Positions 1-8,717 of a stretch of 64,000 nt of DNA are shown in pieces. Position 1 is the first letter of the stretch. Every line of letters begins with the position of its first letter. The notes beneath the pieces were generated by a model, which was not told the DNA's origin, ran no database searches, and saw only the letters and a program-made list of their open reading frames with translations. The position numbers and the translations under genes are program-made. Source of the stretch: Sphingomonas sp. 28-66-16 (GTDB lineage Bacteria > Pseudomonadota > Alphaproteobacteria > Sphingomonadales > Sphingomonadaceae). The DNA is taken from positions 21,344 to 85,343 of the forward strand of contig NCGF01000014.1 in NCBI GenBank assembly GCA_002281485.1. Direction: 5' to 3'.

Positions 1-636
1 GATCACCTGGCGGGTTGGCTGCGAATGCCAGCCGAGCTTGCGCTCGTTCGCGCCGAACGACACGCCGGGCATGTCCTTTTCGATGACGAGGCAGCTGATA
101 CCCTTCGGCCCGTCCTCGCCGGTGCGGACCATCGTGACGTAAACGTCATTCTCGCCCGCGCCCGAGATGAACTGCTTGGTGCCGGTGACGACATAATGAT
201 CGCCGTCCAGCACCGCGCGGGTCTTGAGCGCCGCCGCGTCGGAGCCGCTGCCGGGCTCGGTCAGGCAGTAGCTGGCGATCGTCTCCATCGTCACCAGACC
301 GGGCAGATACTTGCCCTTGACCTCGGCCGAGCCGAACCGGTCGATCATCCACGCGGCCATGTTGTGGATCGAGATGAACGCGCTGGTCGAGGGGCAGCCA
401 TAGGCCATCGCTTCCATGATCAGCGCCGCCTCCAGCCGCCCGAGATTGATCCCGCCAGACTCTTCCGAGACGTAGATCGCCGCAAAGCCAAGTTCGGCCG
501 CTTCCTTGATCGTATCGCGCGGGAAAATATGCTTTTCGTCCCACTCGCCGGCAAAGGGCGTGATCCGATCGGCGGTGAACTTGCGCGCCAGATCCTGGAT
601 CTCGCGCTGGTCGTCGGTGAGGTCGAACTGGGTCAT
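1..636 (-). CDS. Acyl-CoA dehydrogenase, N-terminal 212 residues (partial)
   Basis: Catalyses alpha,beta-dehydrogenation of an acyl-CoA in fatty-acid or branched-chain amino-acid degradation, passing electrons from FAD to electron-transfer flavoprotein. The frame is open from ATG (complement of 634-636) to the window edge, so the C-terminal half is missing. The start MTQFDLTDDQREI is the usual all-alpha N-terminal domain opening, and CLTEPGSGSDAAALKT near residues 125-140 is the conserved flavin/substrate-binding segment. The sequence looks closest to isobutyryl-CoA/short branched-chain dehydrogenases, but the exact substrate cannot be set without the C-terminal catalytic Glu. It is divergent from the AraC-type gene, with a 91-bp gap. 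Confidence 0.9.
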   Translation of the reverse strand, partial: MTQFDLTDDQREIQDLARKFTADRITPFAGEWDEKHIFPRDTIKEAAELGFAAIYVSEESGGINLGRLEAALIMEAMAYGCPSTSAFISIHNMAAWMIDRFGSAEVKGKYLPGLVTMETIASYCLTEPGSGSDAAALKTRAVLDGDHYVVTGTKQFISGAGENDVYVTMVRTGEDGPKGISCLVIEKDMPGVSFGANERKLGWHSQPTRQVI

Positions 637-727
637 GCAACGCGCTCTAACGCGGCCGGGCACCGATTCCCAGCACGCTTTGTGCTGCGGTGGACGGGCC
701 GTCCGGCCCAAGCCATAACACGCGGCC

Positions 728-1777
728 ATGGACCGGCTCATCCTGATCGACAGCGCGATGCGTCTGCTGACGATCGGCCAGCTGGTGCTGATCGCCCTCG
801 TCATCGGGCGGGGCCGCGCGCCGGTGCGACTCCGGATCGCGACGGTCGCGCTGCTGTTCTGCATCTGCGCCTACAGCATGATCGCCACGCCGATCCAGCT
901 CGGAACCGCGGGGCCGGTTTGGGCGGCCATCCAGCTCGCCGCGCAGGCGACGCCGATGCTGCTTTGGGTGTTTGCGCACCTGCTGTTCGAACGTCCGCTC
1001 GACCGTCGACTGGTGACGGGCGGGGCGATCATCGTGGTCAGTTGCTGGATCGGGTTCGGGGTCGCCGGCCCGGTCGCGAGCAATCTGGGCCTGTGGCTGG
1101 GCGCCCTCCAGCGCGGCACATCGCTGGCAATGGTGGCGCACGCGATGCTGATCGCGCTCGGCGAACGCGGCGACGACCTGATCGAGAAGCGCCGACGGCT
1201 GCGCGTCGGATTCGTCGTCGTCGTCGGGGTGCTGGCGGTGATGGTGATGGTGATCGAGATGATCTTCGGCTTTCGCCACACCAGCGCGATCGTCACGCTG
1301 CCCCAGGCCGCCGCGATCCTGATCGGAACGATGGCGCTGGGATCGGCGCTGCTGCAGAGCGATCCCGACATTCTGTTCGCGCCCGTCGTCACTGGCGACG
1401 AGCCACCCGCCCCGTCGCTCTCGCCGTCGGACCATGTCCTGAAACAGAAGCTCGATGCAGTGATGGCGGGCGGCATCCACCGCGAACCGGGGCTCAGCAT
1501 CGGGGTGTTGGCAGAGCGGCTCGGCACCCCCGAGCACCGGCTGCGTGCGCTGATCAACCAGCGGCTGGGCTATCGCAACTTCTCGGCTTTTCTCAATCAT
1601 CACCGAATCGGCGACGCGAAGGCGATGCTCGCCGATCCGGCGCATGTCGACCTGCCGATCCTGACGATCGCCATGGATCTGGGTTATGGCAGTCCGGCGC
1701 CGTTCAACCGTGCCTTTCGCGAGGATACCGGGCAGGCGCCGAGCGATTTCCGGCGTGCGCGCATCGTGCGGAATTGA
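728..1777 (+). CDS. Membrane-anchored AraC-family transcriptional regulator (copy 1)
   Basis: 349 residues. The first ~220 are very hydrophobic, with six or seven likely membrane segments, and an arginine-rich cytoplasmic stretch lies near residue 160. From about residue 235 there is an AraC/XylS DNA-binding domain with two helix-turn-helix units; signature pieces are LSIGVLAERLGTPEHRLR and AMDLGYGSPAPFNRAFRE. This suggests a membrane sensor that binds DNA directly. It is followed 104 bp downstream by a sterol-desaturase family gene in the same direction. The same gene pair recurs at 9.4-11.4 kb, so the regulator probably controls its neighbour. The ligand is unknown. Confidence 0.85.
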   Translation: MDRLILIDSAMRLLTIGQLVLIALVIGRGRAPVRLRIATVALLFCICAYSMIATPIQLGTAGPVWAAIQLAAQATPMLLWVFAHLLFERPLDRRLVTGGAIIVVSCWIGFGVAGPVASNLGLWLGALQRGTSLAMVAHAMLIALGERGDDLIEKRRRLRVGFVVVVGVLAVMVMVIEMIFGFRHTSAIVTLPQAAAILIGTMALGSALLQSDPDILFAPVVTGDEPPAPSLSPSDHVLKQKLDAVMAGGIHREPGLSIGVLAERLGTPEHRLRALINQRLGYRNFSAFLNHHRIGDAKAMLADPAHVDLPILTIAMDLGYGSPAPFNRAFREDTGQAPSDFRRARIVRN

Positions 1778-1784
1778 ATATTGC

Positions 1785-1806
1785 TGATCGATTCCGGAAT
1801 CGATCA
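1785..1806 (+). terminator. 22-bp perfect palindrome with following T tract
   Basis: A perfect inverted repeat centred on CCGG starts 7 bases after the AraC-type stop codon and is followed by TGTTTTT. It fits an intrinsic terminator of the regulator gene. Because it also lies about 75 bp before the desaturase start, it could instead be an operator; the sequence does not decide. Confidence 0.45.
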
Positions 1807-1881
1807 TGTTTTTCCGGGAGAACGGCGCGCGCGCCTTCCGTTTCCGGCACGATCGTCGGGTAGATACAACGGAGCGTCGCG

Positions 1882-2703
1882 ATGTCGCCATTGTCTTCCC
1901 TGCCCCCGGTCCTGCTGACCATCGCCAACGAAATCCGCTGGGCGGTGCAGATCGAGTTCGAACGCTATTTGATCGGCGCGGCGGGCGTGGCCATCTTGTA
2001 TTGGCTGATCCGGCGATGGATCGAGCATCGCCGCATCCAGACCATCAAGGCAAGCATCGCCGATCGGCGGCGCGAGTTCCGCCAGTCGGTCGAGACGATT
2101 CTGGTCTTCTCGCTCGTCAACCTGCTCACCTTTGCGATGTTCGAGGCGGGCTGGCTGCCGGTGGCGCATGGTGAGCCGATCCTCGGGATACTGCTCGCCC
2201 AGATCGTCGCGATGGTGATCATGCACGATGCCTGGTTCTACTGGATGCACCGCACGCTGCACCTGAAGGCGCTGTTCCGCCGCGCCCATGCCGCGCATCA
2301 CCTGAGCCGCACGCCGACCAGCTGGGCCGCGTACAGCTTCGCGCCGATCGAGGCGATATTCGAGAGCATCTATGTCCCGGTGATGTTCGTCATCGTCAGC
2401 CATGTCGCGCCGATGCAGCCCTGGGCGATCTTCGTCTTCCTGGGCCACCAGATCGCCCGCAACGCGATCGGCCATTCGGGGTTCGAGCTGGCGTGGCCGG
2501 GGTTCACCCGTTCGCCGCTGACCGGCTGGCTGACGACGACGACGCACCATGATCTGCACCACACCGAGGGTCGCTATAACTTCGGGCTCTATTTCACCTG
2601 GTGGGACCGGATGATGGGAACCGAGCACCCGAAATATCACGAGAAGTTCGAGCGGGTCGTCGGGCGCCGCTCGCTGGCCCGTTCGCCCGCCGAGACGGCG
2701 TAG
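1882..2703 (+). CDS. Sterol desaturase / fatty acid hydroxylase family protein (copy 1)
   Basis: A 273-residue membrane di-iron oxygenase of the FA_hydroxylase family, which hydroxylates or desaturates lipids such as fatty acids, sterols or carotenoids at the inner membrane. The histidine clusters are complete: H115...H123xxxH127 (HDAWFYWMHRTLH), HAAHH at 136-140, and HHDLHH at 222-227. Hydrophobic segments lie near residues 31-45, 72-92, 100-115 and 165-190. The end FTWWDRMMGTEHP is typical of the bacterial members. It is paired with the upstream membrane AraC-type gene. The substrate is not readable from sequence. Confidence 0.85.
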   Translation: MSPLSSLPPVLLTIANEIRWAVQIEFERYLIGAAGVAILYWLIRRWIEHRRIQTIKASIADRRREFRQSVETILVFSLVNLLTFAMFEAGWLPVAHGEPILGILLAQIVAMVIMHDAWFYWMHRTLHLKALFRRAHAAHHLSRTPTSWAAYSFAPIEAIFESIYVPVMFVIVSHVAPMQPWAIFVFLGHQIARNAIGHSGFELAWPGFTRSPLTGWLTTTTHHDLHHTEGRYNFGLYFTWWDRMMGTEHPKYHEKFERVVGRRSLARSPAETA

Positions 2704-2899
2704 CCAGCGTCGCGGCGCGCGCGACAACCAGACGCCGGCGCCTGCGCCCGCCGGTCTGTGCGCCCCATATTGGGCAGTCGAGCCCGCCTCCGGTCTGCCG
2801 GTTGTTAACCGCCCGAACCTTACCCCGGATTCGCCGGCGTCAATCGCGACGCCGTGCGCTCCCTTTGGGGGCGCGCGCGTCCACAGTGAGGAACAAGGG
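2704..2899. other. Gene-free 196-bp interval
   Basis: GC-rich spacer between the desaturase gene and the hemerythrin-like gene. No convincing ORF, RNA gene or strong terminator was seen. GAACAAGGG just before 2900 may serve as the ribosome-binding site for the next gene. Confidence 0.5.
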
Positions 2900-3340
2900 A
2901 TGAATATCAGCCGGTTGATTACCGACCATGATCGCATCGATCGAATCGTCGTGGGACTTGCCTCGATCGTCGATAGCCCCGTGCCCGCACCGGCTGGCGC
3001 ATCTTCAAAGCTTGCCGAGCTCGCCGAAGCGCTGACCGAACATCTCGGCCACGAGGACAGCTTCATCTATCCGGCGATCATCGCCGGCGACAAGACCGTC
3101 TTTTCGACCGCCGCCACCGATTTCGTCCGCCAGTTCGAGGCGTTGCGGCGCGACTGGGACAACTATCTGCACGCCTGGACGTCCGCCGGAATCGCGCTGG
3201 CATGGCCTGATTTCTGCCGCGAAACGCAGGCGATGATGATCCGGCTCGCGGCGCGGGTCCGGGCAGAAAACGAGCTGCTATACATGACTGCGCTGCAGCA
3301 GGGCGTGATCACCCTGAAGGACATCAGAGCCGCCGCCTAA
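2900..3340 (+). CDS. Hemerythrin-like (HHE) domain protein with an incomplete ligand set
   Basis: 146-residue cytoplasmic four-helix protein of the HHE cation-binding family. Helix 1 carries the usual His (TDHDRID, H10), and helix 2 carries HLGHEDSFIYP (H48, E52). In helix 3 the usual EEH position reads RQF (near residue 79). In helix 4 the usual HxxxE reads RVRAEN, so Arg replaces His near residue 119. Two of the expected iron ligands are therefore missing, and di-iron oxygen binding is doubtful. It is convergent with dsbD, 19 bp apart. The fold assignment is fairly secure; the function is not known. Confidence 0.65.
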   Translation: MNISRLITDHDRIDRIVVGLASIVDSPVPAPAGASSKLAELAEALTEHLGHEDSFIYPAIIAGDKTVFSTAATDFVRQFEALRRDWDNYLHAWTSAGIALAWPDFCRETQAMMIRLAARVRAENELLYMTALQQGVITLKDIRAAA

Positions 3341-3359
3341 GCCGGGCCGCGCGGAAAGC

Positions 3360-5429
3360 TCACCCGCCGGCAAGGTCGCTCAGCATCCCCGGCGTGAGCA
3401 CCTGCGGCAGCACCTCGGGCTCGCTCGCACCCGGCTTGTAGAACAGATACAGCGGCACGCCGGCACGATTGTGCTGCTCGATGAAACGACCGAGCTTGGG
3501 GTCGCCGTCGGTCCAGTCGCCGACCATCACCGCGACATTGTGTTTGGCGAAGGCTGCCTTCACCTGATCGGTGTCGATCGCGATGCGTTCGTTGACCTTG
3601 CACGTCAGGCACCAATCGGCGGTGAAATAGGCGAACACCGGCTGGCCGTTCGCCCGCGCCCGGGCGAGCTTTTCCTCGCTGAAAGCTGCCTTGTTGTCGG
3701 CAGCGAGCGCCGCCGCCCCGGCAGCGCCCTTCGGCACCGCGCGGACGATGCTGGCGGTTGCCCCGGTCACCGCGAGCAGCGCGATCACGCTCAGCCAGTG
3801 CGCCGACAGACCCTTGTGCTGACGCTTGCCGACGACGAACAGCACGATCGCGACCCCCAGTGCGCCGATCAGCCCGAGCGTGATGCCGTTGGTGCCGGCT
3901 TCACCGCCCAGCACCCAGGCGAGCCAGATCGCGGTCAGCCCCATCGGGATGGCGAGTACCTGGCGGAACGTCTCCATCCAGGCGCCGGGCTTGGGCAGCG
4001 CTCGGCGCAGCGACGGCACGAAGCCGATCAGCAGGAACGGGATCGCCAGCCCGAAGCCGAGCCCGAAGAACACCGCCATCGCCGCCGCTGCCGGCAGCAC
4101 CAGCGCCGCGCCGAGCGCAGCGCCCATGAACGGCCCGGTGCACGGCGTGGCGATGACCGCCGCAAGCGCGCCGGTGGCGAACGCGCCGCTCGCGCCGCTC
4201 GCCGAATCGACGAAGCGCGGGGTCGGGATTTCGAACAGGCCCGCCAGATTGAGCGTCAGCGCGACCACCAGCAGCAATAGCACGACGATCGTCGCGGGGC
4301 TTTGCAGCTGGAACGCCCAGCCGACCGCCGCGCCGCCCGCCCTGAGCGCGAGGATCGTCGCCCCCAGCCCCATGATCACCGTCAGCACCCCGCCGGTATA
4401 GGCGAGCGCCTCCTTGCGCGCCTCGCGCTCGTCGACCGAGCCTTTGGCGAGGCTGAGTGCCTTGAGGCTCAGGATCGGGAAGACGCAAGGCATGATGTTG
4501 AGGATGAGCCCGCCGAGCATCGCCCCGCCGAGCGCGATCAGCGTTGCGAGCAGAATGCCGCCGCCGGGGGCCAACGCGGCATCGCCCGACCGGCCCGCCG
4601 CCGCCGCGACGATGCCCGGTGCTGCCGAGACGGTGACCCCCCGAATCGCGCCGATCCGCAGCACGCCCGCGAGCGGGCCTTCGCCCGGCTTGAGCGCGGC
4701 GGTCTCGATCACCAGCCGGTCGCCGTCGCGCGTCACCGTCTGCGGCGCGGCGTAATCGATCAGCCCCTGGGTGATTGGGAAAAAATAAGCTTTGTCGAGC
4801 GGCGCCGTCGCCGGATAGGGGATTGCAAGCCGCAGCGTCTTGCCGTCGACCTGATAGGTCGCGGCCATGCCGATCGGCTTGGGCAGCGCCTGGCGATAAC
4901 CGTCGAACTGGGCGCGGCGCTCGGGGGAGATGCCGCCATCGCCGATCGTCAGCGCGAGCGACAGATCGGCCGCCTCGGGGACGCAGATTTCTTCGGTACA
5001 GACGAGATAATTGGCGCGCAATTTGATCGGCAGTGTGGTCCCTGGCGCGAGGCCGGTGGGCAATTTGAGGTTCAGCAACAGCGTATAATGTTGTTCGAAC
5101 ACGTAATTCATCAGCCCGGCGATCAGCAGGGTGGTCGGCACCGGATAGGCGGGATCGCTAACCGTGACGCCCACAGGCAGCGTCCAGGCGAGCTTCGCCG
5201 GAAAGCCGGCGTCGCCCGGATTCTGCCAATAGCCGTGCCAGCCGGGCTGCGGCGTGACGTCATAAGCCAGCGTCACGGTGCTGCCGGCAGCGGGGGTATC
5301 GGACTCGGCGATCAGCCGGGTCGCGAGGTGCGGCCCCTTCGAATAGGGATCAGGCGCCTGCGCCGCGAGCGGCGACAGGCCGGCCAGCGCCAGCAGCAAC
5401 GTCACAATGGCGAAACTCAACGCGCGCAT
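3360..5429 (-). CDS. dsbD: Protein-disulfide reductase DsbD family, thiol:disulfide interchange protein
   Basis: Carries reducing electrons from cytoplasmic thioredoxin across the inner membrane to periplasmic partners (c-type cytochrome maturation, DsbC/G-type proteins). 689 residues: signal peptide, then a periplasmic N-terminal domain (ScsB-like, with VCTEEICVPE), a membrane domain with the redox cysteines in NIMPCVFPILS and ATPCTGPFMG, and a C-terminal thioredoxin domain with DWCLTCK. The start MRALSFAIVTLLLALAG was chosen because it gives a clean signal peptide; upstream in-frame codons lack one. It is divergent from the PhoK-like phosphatase gene. Confidence 0.9.
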   Translation of the reverse strand: MRALSFAIVTLLLALAGLSPLAAQAPDPYSKGPHLATRLIAESDTPAAGSTVTLAYDVTPQPGWHGYWQNPGDAGFPAKLAWTLPVGVTVSDPAYPVPTTLLIAGLMNYVFEQHYTLLLNLKLPTGLAPGTTLPIKLRANYLVCTEEICVPEAADLSLALTIGDGGISPERRAQFDGYRQALPKPIGMAATYQVDGKTLRLAIPYPATAPLDKAYFFPITQGLIDYAAPQTVTRDGDRLVIETAALKPGEGPLAGVLRIGAIRGVTVSAAPGIVAAAAGRSGDAALAPGGGILLATLIALGGAMLGGLILNIMPCVFPILSLKALSLAKGSVDEREARKEALAYTGGVLTVIMGLGATILALRAGGAAVGWAFQLQSPATIVVLLLLVVALTLNLAGLFEIPTPRFVDSASGASGAFATGALAAVIATPCTGPFMGAALGAALVLPAAAAMAVFFGLGFGLAIPFLLIGFVPSLRRALPKPGAWMETFRQVLAIPMGLTAIWLAWVLGGEAGTNGITLGLIGALGVAIVLFVVGKRQHKGLSAHWLSVIALLAVTGATASIVRAVPKGAAGAAALAADNKAAFSEEKLARARANGQPVFAYFTADWCLTCKVNERIAIDTDQVKAAFAKHNVAVMVGDWTDGDPKLGRFIEQHNRAGVPLYLFYKPGASEPEVLPQVLTPGMLSDLAGG

Positions 5430-5508
5430 TCGGCAGTCCTTGTCTAATGCCCCTGGCCGGTCGATAGCCGGAACCCGGGCGCGGTGCACCCACCTCGGGA
5501 GATGATCG

Positions 5509-7170
5509 ATGAAGAAGATTGCCACGATATTCGCGAGCGCGCTCGTGCTGGTTACACCGGCGGCCCAGGCGCAGGACGCCCCCGCACCGGTAAACGCCGC
5601 GGCGGCACCCGCACCGGCCGCGGCGCCCAAATTGATCGTGACGATCTCGGTCGACCAGTTCTCGGCCGATCTCTTCGCCGAATATCGCAATCATTTCACC
5701 GGGGGCTTTGCAAGGTTGCTGCAGGGCGTGGTGTTCCCCTCGGGCTATCAGAGCCATGCCGCCACCGAAACCTGCCCCGGCCATTCGACGATCCTGACCG
5801 GCATGCACCCTGCGCGCACCGGCATCATCGCCAACAACTGGATCGACCTGACCACTGCGCGCGCCGACAAGACGGTCTATTGCGCCGAGGACGAGGGCGT
5901 TCCCGGCAGCACTTCGTCGGCGTACACCGTTTCCGACAAGCATCTGCTGGTGCCGACACTCGGTGAGCGCATGAAGGCGGTCAATCCGGCGAGCCGCGTC
6001 GTCTCGGTCGCCGGCAAGGACCGCGCGGCGGTGATGATGGGCGGGCACCGGGTCGACGAGCTCTGGTGGTGGGACGGCAAGAAATTCGCAAGCTATGCCG
6101 GACGCCCGACGCCAGCGATCGTCGATCGCGCCAACACCGCGCTGACCGCCCAGATCGCGCAAGGCCAGCCGGCACTGGAGGAGCCGGCCTTCTGCAAGGC
6201 GCATGACCGCGCGGTCGATATCGGCGCGGGCAAGACCGTCGGCACGGGGCGCTTCGAGCGCAAGCCCGGCGACGCGCGCGGCTTCCGCGCCTCGCCCGAA
6301 TTCGACGGCGCGGTGTTCGCGATCGCCGCCGGGCTGATCCGCGACATGAAGCTCGGCCAGGGCAGCGCGCCCGATCTGATTGCGATCGGCGCCTCGGCGA
6401 CCGACTATGTCGGCCACACCTATGGCACCGAAGGCAGCGAAATGTGCCTTCAGCTCGCCGAGCTCGACAAGTCGATGGGCGATTTCTTCGCCACGCTCGA
6501 CGGCCTGGGGATCGATTACGAGGTGGTGCTGACCGCCGATCATGGCGGACATGACCTGCCCGAACGCAACCGCGAACATGCCGCCCCCGGCGCCGCGCGG
6601 ATCGACCCCGCGCTCAACCCGCGCCAGATCGGCGAGAAGATCGCCGCCAAGCTCAAGCTCGGCGGCCAGATTCTCTATGGCGACCCGATCGGCGACGTCT
6701 GGATCGACCCCAAGCTGACCCCCGCCCAGCGCACCGCCGTGCTGCGCGAGGCGCTCGCGCTGTACCGCGCGCATCCGCAGATCGCCGCCGCCTTCTCGCG
6801 CGCCGAGATCGAGGCGACACCCGCGGCGACCGGTCCCGCCGAAACCTGGAGTCTGATCGAGCGCGCGAAAGCGAGCTTCAATCCTGCGCATTCGGGCGAC
6901 ATCGTCATCGCGCTCAAGCCGCGCATCACCCCGATCGCCAGCCCGCTCGGCGGCTATGTCGCGACCCACGGCTCGTTCTGGGATTATGACCGGCGCGTGC
7001 CGATCCTGTTCTGGCGCAAGGGCATCGTGCCGTTCGAGCAGCCGCTGAGCGTCGAGACGGTCGACATCGCGCCGACGCTCGCCGCGACGATCGGGCTGCC
7101 GCTCGGCGCCCCCGCAATGGATGGGCGCTGCCTCGATCTGGACTCGGGGCCGGGATCGACCTGCCGGTAG
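5509..7170 (+). CDS. PhoK-like alkaline phosphatase (nucleotide pyrophosphatase/phosphodiesterase fold), exported
   Basis: 553 residues with a signal peptide (MKKIATIFASALVLV...AQA). It closely resembles the atypical Sphingomonas phosphatase PhoK/SPAP as I remember it: SVDQFSADLF (D49 metal ligand), ATETCPGHSTILTG with T88 as the expected nucleophile, ANNWID (N109/N110), KDRAAVMMGG for phosphate recognition, SATDYVGHTYG and TADHGGHDLPE for metal binding, and ATHGSFWDYDRRVPILFW near the C-terminus. It should release inorganic phosphate from monoesters in the periplasm or outside the cell. No Pho-box was recognised upstream. Confidence 0.88.
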   Translation: MKKIATIFASALVLVTPAAQAQDAPAPVNAAAAPAPAAAPKLIVTISVDQFSADLFAEYRNHFTGGFARLLQGVVFPSGYQSHAATETCPGHSTILTGMHPARTGIIANNWIDLTTARADKTVYCAEDEGVPGSTSSAYTVSDKHLLVPTLGERMKAVNPASRVVSVAGKDRAAVMMGGHRVDELWWWDGKKFASYAGRPTPAIVDRANTALTAQIAQGQPALEEPAFCKAHDRAVDIGAGKTVGTGRFERKPGDARGFRASPEFDGAVFAIAAGLIRDMKLGQGSAPDLIAIGASATDYVGHTYGTEGSEMCLQLAELDKSMGDFFATLDGLGIDYEVVLTADHGGHDLPERNREHAAPGAARIDPALNPRQIGEKIAAKLKLGGQILYGDPIGDVWIDPKLTPAQRTAVLREALALYRAHPQIAAAFSRAEIEATPAATGPAETWSLIERAKASFNPAHSGDIVIALKPRITPIASPLGGYVATHGSFWDYDRRVPILFWRKGIVPFEQPLSVETVDIAPTLAATIGLPLGAPAMDGRCLDLDSGPGSTCR

Positions 7171-7293
7171 GGGGTTGCCCGGTGCCGGCGACCAGACCCA
7201 CATGCCGTTCGGGCTGAGCCTTTCAACCTTTTTCCGTCACCCCGGGCTTGGTTCGATCACAGACGGGTAGCGTCGCGGGCCCAGACTGGAACA

Positions 7294-7325
7294 GAAAAAC
7301 AGCCCTTCGACAGGCTCGGGGCAGA
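7294..7325. repeat. Short intergenic palindromic repeat, TTCGACAGGCTCGG family
   Basis: The segment around 7302-7320 (AGCCCTTCGACAGGCTCGGG) shares its core with an element at 53055-53075. It lies between the convergent phosphatase and beta-helix genes. Similar dispersed elements are common in sphingomonads to my knowledge. It may also help end transcription. Confidence 0.45.
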
Positions 7326-7353
7326 TGGAAGTTGGGATAGTGGGCGATGCCAC

Positions 7354-8286
7354 TCAGCGCAGCTCGAACGGCCGCACGCCCTTGCCGAGCTGGTTCGCGC
7401 CCACCGCCAACCGATCGTGGCTGACGTCGGCGACGAAGGCCGGGCTGTGGGTCTGGCCGGGGGCGAGCGTCGCGACATTGGCTTCGACGCGCAGGCCCGT
7501 CGCGGGATATTTGCGCTGCTCGGCCGAGACGACGATGAATCCCGTCCAATTCTCCTTGTCGGGGCCCTGGACGAAGGTGTTGCGCGCGATCAGCCCGGTT
7601 GCGCCTTCGGGCAGATCGATCATGTAATTGGTCTTGTGCCCGCTCGTGTCGTCGAAGCTGTTGTCGGTGATCGACACGTTGGGGACGCGCAGCTTGACAT
7701 AATGGCCGCCGCGCCCGCGCTCGAAGCGCGAATTGGTGATCGTCACCTTGCCCTGGCTGGCGAGATACACCGAATGCGCGCAATCGGGGGTTTCGTCGCA
7801 CTGACCGAGCCCGGCGAAGGTCGAGCGATCGATCGTCACTACCTGCGCGCCCGAGGTGCCGCCGAGGATGCCCTCCTGGCTATCGAGGAACATCGCGTTG
7901 CGCACCGTGAGATCGCCGATCTCGATGCGGATGCCGGCGCCATTGCCGTCGCCGACGCGGATGTTGCGGAAGATGATCCCGTCGACCACCGATCCCTCGC
8001 CGCGCAGCACCAGCGCCGCCTTGCCCTCGCAGGCGACGCCGTCGAAGATCACGCTGCCCGGCTGGACCGCCTTGAAAGTGATGTGCCCTGCCTGCTGGAT
8101 CGCGCACTGGCGATAGGTGCCCGGCGCGATCAGGATCGTCGCATCGCGCCCGCGGACCGACATCAGCGCGTCGTCGAGCTGGGCAAAGCCCTGCCCGGTT
8201 TCCTGGACGGTGAAGGGCGCGCGCACATTCTGCGCGGCGGCGGGCACGGTGAGCGCCAGGGCGACGATCGGTAGGGCGAAACGCAT
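7354..8286 (-). CDS. Exported right-handed parallel beta-helix repeat protein
   Basis: 310 residues with a signal peptide (MRFALPIVALALTVPAAAQ). From about residue 50 it shows the rhythm of a parallel beta-helix: repeated short strands such as HITFKAVQPGSVIFDGV, GSVVDGIIFRNIRVGDG, LTVRNAMFLDS, VTITNSRFERG and VSITDNSFDDTSG. Two Cys pairs (QC...AC and QCDETPDC) may be disulfides. This fold is typical of pectate-lyase-like polysaccharide enzymes or adhesins, but no catalytic triad could be assigned. It is followed in the divergent direction by the lectin gene, a suggestive but unproven surface-glycan link. Confidence 0.75.
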   Translation of the reverse strand: MRFALPIVALALTVPAAAQNVRAPFTVQETGQGFAQLDDALMSVRGRDATILIAPGTYRQCAIQQAGHITFKAVQPGSVIFDGVACEGKAALVLRGEGSVVDGIIFRNIRVGDGNGAGIRIEIGDLTVRNAMFLDSQEGILGGTSGAQVVTIDRSTFAGLGQCDETPDCAHSVYLASQGKVTITNSRFERGRGGHYVKLRVPNVSITDNSFDDTSGHKTNYMIDLPEGATGLIARNTFVQGPDKENWTGFIVVSAEQRKYPATGLRVEANVATLAPGQTHSPAFVADVSHDRLAVGANQLGKGVRPFELR

Positions 8287-8417
8287 CGGGCAGGCCTCCA
8301 GAGATAGCCCCAGATGCGCGCCAATTGCGCGTGTGTGAAGGCTAATTGAGGGTTAACAATCGCGCGTCGATCGCGACCGATCGACCCGATGCGCGCGCCC
8401 CGATCCGGAGAATTCGA

Positions 8418-8717
8418 ATGGCCGAAGACAATGCCGCCTTCCCCATCACCACCGCGGCGGTGAACTGGTATGATGGCAGCGGGCAGTTGCATATCCGGGT
8501 CTATTCGAGCGACGGCTATACCGTCACCGAGCGCTGCGCCGACGGCCAGGGCTGGACCGACGGCGCGTTCAAGCAGCCGGGATCGCAGGTATCGGCGACG
8601 GCATGGACCGCATCGGACGGCGCCCATATCCGCGTCTATTGCACCGCCAACGACGGCACCACCGAATGGTGCGCCGACCCCGACACCGCCTGGACCAAGG
8701 GCAGTTATACGGATTAG
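8418..8717 (+). CDS. RSL/AAL-type fucose-binding lectin homologue, two repeats
   Basis: 99 residues and no signal peptide. Two tandem ~45-residue repeats match the Ralstonia solanacearum lectin RSL as I recall it: HIRVY...TVTERC.DGQGW.DGAF..PG and HIRVY...TTEWC...AWTKGSYT. In RSL three such chains build a six-bladed propeller that binds L-fucose through Arg, Glu and Trp. Here R27/E38/W46 and R72/E83/W92 keep the Arg, Glu and outer Trp. The inner Trp of each site is Ala (A41, A86), and repeat 2 has one extra residue (CADPDTAW). Start ATG 8418 has CCGGAG seven bases upstream. Family is confident; sugar specificity is inferred. Confidence 0.85.
   Translation: MAEDNAAFPITTAAVNWYDGSGQLHIRVYSSDGYTVTERCADGQGWTDGAFKQPGSQVSATAWTASDGAHIRVYCTANDGTTEWCADPDTAWTKGSYTD

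Noticed and set aside
5350-7203. 617-codon minus-strand frame opposite the PhoK-like gene
   Set aside because: Antisense of a clear phosphatase gene; Arg/Ala/Gly-rich with no recognisable motif.
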